A stretch of DNA of 64,000 nt, from positions 1,426,001-1,490,000 of the forward strand of contig NZ_CP012546.1 of assembly GCF_002021925.1 (NCBI RefSeq). The letters run 5' to 3'. Every line of letters begins with the position of its first letter. The stretch's first letter is position 1. Positions 59,988 to 64,000 of the stretch are shown here, one piece after another. A program made the translations under genes and the position numbers. The notes beneath the pieces are model-generated. The model was not told where the DNA came from. It saw only the letters and a list, made by a program, of their open reading frames with translations, and did no database searches. Source of the DNA: Campylobacter pinnipediorum subsp. pinnipediorum (lineage in GTDB: Bacteria; Campylobacterota; Campylobacteria; Campylobacterales; Campylobacteraceae).

Positions 59988-60069
59988 TTATTGTTTACAT
60001 TTCATGATTTAATTTTTAAATGGATTTTACTTAAAAATTGATAATGTAAGGCTGAAAAACATAAAAGTA

Positions 60070-60103
60070 AAAATCACGACAAATAATTTAATGCCGTGAT
60101 TTT
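60070..60103 (-). terminator. Terminator after the thioesterase gene
   Basis: A nine-base-pair stem, AAAATCACG with CGTGATTTT, around a 16-base loop, with a T-rich run (TTTTTACTTTTAT) on its leftward side. It lies seven bases after the thioesterase stop. Confidence 0.7.
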
Positions 60104-60109
60104 ATGCTA

Positions 60110-60523
60110 TTAAAATCCGTGTAATCTTTTTAATTCAGGGTCTATTGGTTTTTTTACACCATCTTTTGTGACACTAACAAATGTAGCAAATGCACTTGTA
60201 ACCTGAACACATTCTGTAAACCCATCATTATTTTGTCTAAGCGCCGTTACTTCTATCTGTGTTCTTATGGATGTCGTTCCAACCTTGATAACCTTTGCAT
60301 AGCAACTTATCAAATCGCCAACATAAACAGGCTCTTTAAATATAATCTCATCCATAGATATGGTAACAACCCTTTCAGGCGCTAACTCTCTTGCTGCTAT
60401 CACACCGGCCATATCTATCTGAGACATTATCCAACCGCCAAATATATTTCCAGATGAGTTTGTATCCTTTGGAAGAGCAATTATTTTTATTCTAGCTTCA
60501 CCAAAAGAAGTTAAATCTTTCAT
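60110..60523 (-). CDS. Hotdog-fold acyl-CoA thioesterase (YciA type)
   Basis: A 137-residue hotdog protein. IIALPKDTNSSGNIFGGWIM contains the catalytic region with Asn and Asp typical of YciA-type enzymes, followed by VVTISMDEIIFKEPVYVGDL. It hydrolyses medium- to long-chain acyl-CoA. The start at 60523 (MKDLTSFGE) has an AAGGAAAC site ten bases upstream; a 15-codon basic extension in frame is less likely. A terminator follows. Confidence 0.92.
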   Translation of the reverse strand: MKDLTSFGEARIKIIALPKDTNSSGNIFGGWIMSQIDMAGVIAARELAPERVVTISMDEIIFKEPVYVGDLISCYAKVIKVGTTSIRTQIEVTALRQNNDGFTECVQVTSAFATFVSVTKDGVKKPIDPELKRLHGF

Positions 60524-60624
60524 TTTTTGTTTCCTTTTTTGATTTTTTTGCGAGATTTTACTTATCAAGTATAAATTTAAAACTAATCTTTTTACAACTC
60601 TTGCTTAATTTTAAATGAGATTGC

Positions 60625-61389
60625 TTATTGATTTATTTTAACTTTATTAGAATTTTTAGTAAATCTTATAAGTTCTTCTACTGTTTTTACATTTTGGGGA
60701 AGCTTACTAAGAGATATCTTAAATATCTCACAAGCTGATATCGCATCGTTTAAAGCCCTGTGATGGGTATTGTTTATGCCAAGCAATTCTTTTAAATAAC
60801 CAAGTCCATATCTCTCTGATGGTATAGTTCTTTTTGCTAACTCTATTGTGCATATTTTACGGTTTAAAAGTATTCCAAAATCTGTATTTTTCATACTATT
60901 TGATATAAAATTATAATCAAAATTTACATTATGAGCAACGAACACACTTTTATTTAAAAAAACTCTAAATTTTTCAAGAACGTGACTTAAATTTGGGGCA
61001 TTTTTTAAATCTTCTTGTTTGATTCCGGTTAGTTCGGTTATGCTTTCAGGAACTTCCTTTGCATAAACCAAACTCTCAAATCTACCTATCTCAACCCCAT
61101 TTTTAATCTTAATAGCACCGATTTCTATTATTTGTCCGCTACTCATACCGCCATTTGTCTCTATATCAACTATACAAAACTCTTGTTCTGCTATAGGTCT
61201 TATTCTTGTATTTAACTCAACTTTATGTATATTTCTAGATATATCAAGCCCCAAAGCTTGCCATATATCTATATCTCTGATATCAAAAATTTCTGTCAAT
61301 TCATCAACTAGCTTTGCCCTAGCAATAAAATCATAATAACTAAGATTTCTATTTGAAAGTAAATTTAACAGATTTTCTAAATGTTTCAA
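60625..61389 (-). CDS. dnaQ: DnaQ-like 3'-5' exonuclease
   Basis: A 254-residue exonuclease, probable DNA polymerase III proofreading subunit. Residues 1-65 form an unfamiliar helical N-terminal part. The DEDDh motifs are FCIVDIETNGGMSSGQIIEI (Exo I), VFVAHNVNFDYNFI (Exo II) and HHRALNDAISACEIF (Exo III). It overlaps rpe by four bases. The N-terminal extension could be a non-canonical polymerase-binding part. Confidence 0.88.
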   Translation of the reverse strand: MKHLENLLNLLSNRNLSYYDFIARAKLVDELTEIFDIRDIDIWQALGLDISRNIHKVELNTRIRPIAEQEFCIVDIETNGGMSSGQIIEIGAIKIKNGVEIGRFESLVYAKEVPESITELTGIKQEDLKNAPNLSHVLEKFRVFLNKSVFVAHNVNFDYNFISNSMKNTDFGILLNRKICTIELAKRTIPSERYGLGYLKELLGINNTHHRALNDAISACEIFKISLSKLPQNVKTVEELIRFTKNSNKVKINQ

Positions 61390-62033
61390 AACTCAAGCTT
61401 TATAGCACGAATAGCTTCTGCATAAGAATTCGAAGAAAATATATAATTACCTGCAACCAAAACATCAGCCCCAGCTTCTTCTAAATCAGGTGCATTAAGT
61501 CCATTTACACCACCATCAACTTCTATTAGACATTTTGCATTTTTTTTATCTATCAATTCTCTTAAAAGTTTTATTTTTTCCACAACATCAGGTATAAATT
61601 TTTGTCCACCAAACCCTGGATTTACACTCATAAGCAAAACCATATCAATCTCTTTGATTATGTATTCAAGAGTTGATATTGGGGTATGTGGATTTAAAAC
61701 AATGCCGGGGCTTACTCCATTTTGTCTTATATGATCAATAAGTCTTAGCGGGTGTTTTTCTTCTTCTATGTGAAATGTGATAAATTTTGGTTTTAACGGC
61801 AAAAAAAGATCAACAAAAAAAGTATTATTTTGCACCATTAGATGTATATCAAGTGGCTTTGTAGCAGCTTTTGCGACAGCTTTTACCACAAGTGGTCCTA
61901 TTGTTAAATTTGGGACAAAATGACCATCCATTACATCAACATGAATCAAATCACAGCCAGCTTCACAAATGGCTTTGATTTCAGCATCTAAATTCCCAAA
62001 ATCAGCCGACAATATACTCGGTGCTACATACAT
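61386..62033 (-). CDS. rpe: Ribulose-phosphate 3-epimerase
   Basis: A 215-residue TIM-barrel epimerase joining ribulose 5-phosphate and xylulose 5-phosphate. APSILSADFGNLDAEIKAI starts the protein; LIHVDVMDGHFVPNLTIGP and VLLMSVNPGFGGQKFIP carry the metal and catalytic residues, and IEVDGGVNGLNAPDLEEAGA the phosphate site. It is co-translated with the exonuclease gene through an ATGA overlap. Confidence 0.97.
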   Translation of the reverse strand: MYVAPSILSADFGNLDAEIKAICEAGCDLIHVDVMDGHFVPNLTIGPLVVKAVAKAATKPLDIHLMVQNNTFFVDLFLPLKPKFITFHIEEEKHPLRLIDHIRQNGVSPGIVLNPHTPISTLEYIIKEIDMVLLMSVNPGFGGQKFIPDVVEKIKLLRELIDKKNAKCLIEVDGGVNGLNAPDLEEAGADVLVAGNYIFSSNSYAEAIRAIKLEF

Positions 62034-62182
62034 TTTATACCTTTTAGTTTTAAAAATTGGGGTAATTTTACTTTAAATATAGTTTAAAAGTCCATAAAAA
62101 TAAAAATTCATAAATTTAAGCGTTTTTTTTGTTTTTTTTAGATAACATCACACATTAAATTTTGTTTTTTTAAGGAAAAGAT

Positions 62183-62374
62183 ATGTCAAGAAGATGTGAT
62201 ATTACAGGAAAAGGTCCTATGGTTGGTAACAATGTTAGCCATGCCAATAACAAAACAAAGAGAAGATTTTTACCAAATCTTAGAACTATCCGTGTTACTC
62301 TTGAAGATGGTACAACTAGAAAGATTAAAGTAGCTGCTTCTACTTTAAGAACAATGAAAAAGCAGTCAAACTAG
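62183..62374 (+). CDS. rpmB: 50S ribosomal protein L28
   Basis: A 63-residue L28. It begins [20 protein letters not shown] and contains [20 protein letters not shown], both characteristic. The pair of cysteines of zinc-type L28 is reduced to one. An AAGGAAA site precedes the ATG. It is divergent from rpe and followed by the K+ channel gene after 33 bases. Confidence 0.96.
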   Translation: MSRRCDITGKGPMVGNNVSHANNKTKRRFLPNLRTIRVTLEDGTTRKIKVAASTLRTMKKQSN

Positions 62375-62407
62375 GATTAAAATCTATGAAACACTAAAGA
62401 GGAATTT

Positions 62408-63538
62408 ATGCTTTTTTTAACGAAGCTTAAAAAATTCCTCAACTGGTCTACATCCTCAAAACCAGAAATAAATTTAAATACAGAGTTATATGAACAACTA
62501 AAACCATTTAGAATTCCGCTAATCTCAGTTGTCTTAATGATGATGTTTGGCTCATTAGGATATGTATTTATAGATAATTTTTCATTGATAGATGGAATTT
62601 ATCAAGCAGGTATGACTTTTACAACTGTTGGTTTTACAGAGGTAGCGCCTATTTCCGTAAAAGGTAGAATATTTACGATAGTTTTTATTTTGCTTGGTTT
62701 TGCGGTTTTTACATTTTCTATAGGTGTCGTTGTAGAGGTATTCAAAAAAGGCTCATTGTTAGCTATTATAAAGGAGAGCCATATGCTTTATAAAATCGCT
62801 AGGCTTAAAAATCATTTTGTTATTTGTTATCACAATTTGTACACAATAGAACTTAGCGCTCAATTTCGTGAAAATCATATACCATTTGTAGTCGTTGATA
62901 ACAGAGAAGATCTACCGGAACTTGCTCAAAAATACAAGTATCCATACTACATAAAAGCTGCGCCTCACACGCAATTAGCATTTTTAAAAACTCATCTTTC
63001 AAGCGCAAAAGGTGTTATAGCCATAAGTTCCAACATTGCCGACAATATAGCGCTTATAGCATCCGTAAGACTTTATGAAAAAGAGATAGATAGAAAAAGA
63101 CCATACTTTATAATGACAAACTCTGACAATGAAGATGACACAGAAAGACTGAAAAAACTTGGTGCAAACAGTGTCGTAAGCCCATCAAAACTAGTAGCAC
63201 AAAGACTAAGTGCAATGAGTGTTAGACCTGATATGGAAAACTTATTAGAGCACTTTTTATACAAAAAAGATTCTCCTATAGATATAGAAGAAATTTTAGT
63301 TCCTGAATACTCTTGGCTTAGATTTAAAAGACTAAAAGAGACAAATCTAAGAAATATAACAGGTTGTGATGTTGTTGGAATTTTGGATACAAACAATAAA
63401 TTTACAGCTATGCCAAATGGAGATACTCTAATAGGAACAAACTCGAAATTACTTGTGATAGGAACAGCTCACGGCATAAGAGCTACAAAAAAAGTAATCA
63501 AAAGCAAGTATAAACTTGAAGAGTTTAAAATAAGCTAA
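62408..63538 (+). CDS. Two-helix potassium channel with RCK/TrkA-N domains
   Basis: A 376-residue channel. Two membrane helices (about 35-60 and 80-110) flank the pore sequence TFTTVGFTEVAP, a TVGF variant of the K+ selectivity filter. A cytoplasmic RCK region follows with TrkA-N-like FVICYHNLYTIELSAQF and a TrkA-C-like tail. The second start motif around residue 118 could also allow a shorter soluble RCK product, as in MthK; this is only a possibility. It is probably co-transcribed with rpmB. Confidence 0.88.
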   Translation: MLFLTKLKKFLNWSTSSKPEINLNTELYEQLKPFRIPLISVVLMMMFGSLGYVFIDNFSLIDGIYQAGMTFTTVGFTEVAPISVKGRIFTIVFILLGFAVFTFSIGVVVEVFKKGSLLAIIKESHMLYKIARLKNHFVICYHNLYTIELSAQFRENHIPFVVVDNREDLPELAQKYKYPYYIKAAPHTQLAFLKTHLSSAKGVIAISSNIADNIALIASVRLYEKEIDRKRPYFIMTNSDNEDDTERLKKLGANSVVSPSKLVAQRLSAMSVRPDMENLLEHFLYKKDSPIDIEEILVPEYSWLRFKRLKETNLRNITGCDVVGILDTNNKFTAMPNGDTLIGTNSKLLVIGTAHGIRATKKVIKSKYKLEEFKIS

Positions 63539-63660
63539 TTTTAAAATTAAGATTCATACTTTGCCAAAATATCTATAATAAATTCTATTTTTGAACTTTA
63601 TGCTTTTTTAAATGATTTTTTGGCAATATAAAAGATAAAAATAAAATAAAAAGTAGGTAT

Positions 63661-64000
63661 ATGAAAAATATAAGAAATTTTAGTATTATAGCACATATAG
63701 ATCACGGAAAAAGCACACTTGCTGATAGACTAATCCAAGAATGCGGAGCCGTTAGCGATAGACAAATGAGCTCTCAGATAATGGATACAATGGATATAGA
63801 AAAAGAGCGTGGAATAACAATAAAAGCACAAAGTGTAAGACTTAATTATAAAAACAAAGATGGTGAGTTTATACTAAACCTAATAGACACTCCGGGACAC
63901 GTTGATTTTAGCTATGAAGTAAGTAGAAGCTTGGCAAGTTGTGAGGGTGCTCTTTTGGTTGTAGATGCTTCACAAGGCGTTGAAGCACAGACCATTGCAA
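63661..64000 (+). CDS. lepA: Elongation factor 4 (N-terminal part, cut by window edge)
   Basis: The first 113 codons of LepA. It starts [20 protein letters not shown] with the P-loop, continues with [19 protein letters not shown], the switch I region typical of LepA, and [20 protein letters not shown], the G3 motif. It is a ribosome-associated GTPase thought to help initiation or back-translocation. The gene runs off the right edge. Confidence 0.96.
   Translation, partial: MKNIRNFSIIAHIDHGKSTLADRLIQECGAVSDRQMSSQIMDTMDIEKERGITIKAQSVRLNYKNKDGEFILNLIDTPGHVDFSYEVSRSLASCEGALLVVDASQGVEAQTIA

Noticed and set aside
63559-63628. TTGCCAAAA and TTTTGGCAA as a possible terminator between the channel gene and lepA
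   Set aside because: The loop would be about 50 bases, too long for a rho-independent terminator.

Overview
The window is chromosomal DNA from a Campylobacter species (Campylobacterota), judged from its very low G+C, compact overlapping operons and gene order. Blocks such as hemN-DUF2603-argF-hemB-ribA-rsmG, mqnA/rodA/rluD/flpA/trmB/ftsE/ftsX/envC, pyrH-rpoZ-spoT-tyrS-nmo-amiA-mnmC and rpmB/rpe/dnaQ follow the order I remember from C. jejuni. Other parts (the type I secretion operon, bioA/bioD placed before pyrH, three EamA genes) do not match C. jejuni, so a different Campylobacter species is likely. I cannot name it.

Layout. 1-3062: a leftward tRNA/translation operon, Thr(UGU)-Tyr-Gly-Thr(GGU)-tuf-rpmG-Trp-secE-nusG-rplK, driven by a perfect-consensus sigma-70 promoter. 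3167-3403: a small membrane-anchored heptad-repeat protein. 3400-13143: the most notable region, a leftward eight-gene operon that looks like a Lap-type surface adhesin secretion and release system. It holds a TolC-like outer-membrane protein with a SPOR-like N-terminus, a canonical LapG-type cysteine protease, a LapD-like c-di-GMP receptor with degenerate GGDEF and EAL sites, the ABC transporter and membrane fusion protein, an unrecognised 171-aa protein, a LuxR-type regulator, and a second, divergent LapG-type protease. No adhesin gene is present in the window.

13463-19777: heme, arginine and riboflavin genes, rsmG, small conserved proteins and htpX. 19861-22832: mqo, dps, mqnA and a PhnA-like protein. 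22884-40807: cell shape and division genes (rodA; flpA-trmB-ftsE-ftsX-envC; amiA), biotin genes, pyrH/rpoZ/spoT/tyrS and mnmC. The EnvC-like protein has lost the first LytM zinc motif, so FtsEX-EnvC probably activates the AmiA amidase encoded 7.5 kb away.

40808-42524 is a decay zone with a broken 5'-nucleotidase and a small GGDEF-tail remnant. 42525-55964 holds mnmG, a methyltransferase, a large unrecognised membrane protein, ilvD, an NhaC-like antiporter, a NYN/LOTUS-like protein, three tandem EamA transporters and a DUF4197 protein. 56087-64000 holds tRNA-Ser, a TcyP-type cystine transporter preceded by a tiny Cys-containing leader ORF and an attenuator-like hairpin, an AI-2E family protein, ruvB, a hotdog thioesterase, a DnaQ-like exonuclease, rpe, rpmB, a K+ channel and the start of lepA.

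The best candidates for undescribed biology are the two-protease Lap operon with its built-in LuxR regulator and unknown partner, and the putative cysteine-sensing leader peptide upstream of the cystine transporter. No CRISPR array, intact insertion sequence or prophage was seen.
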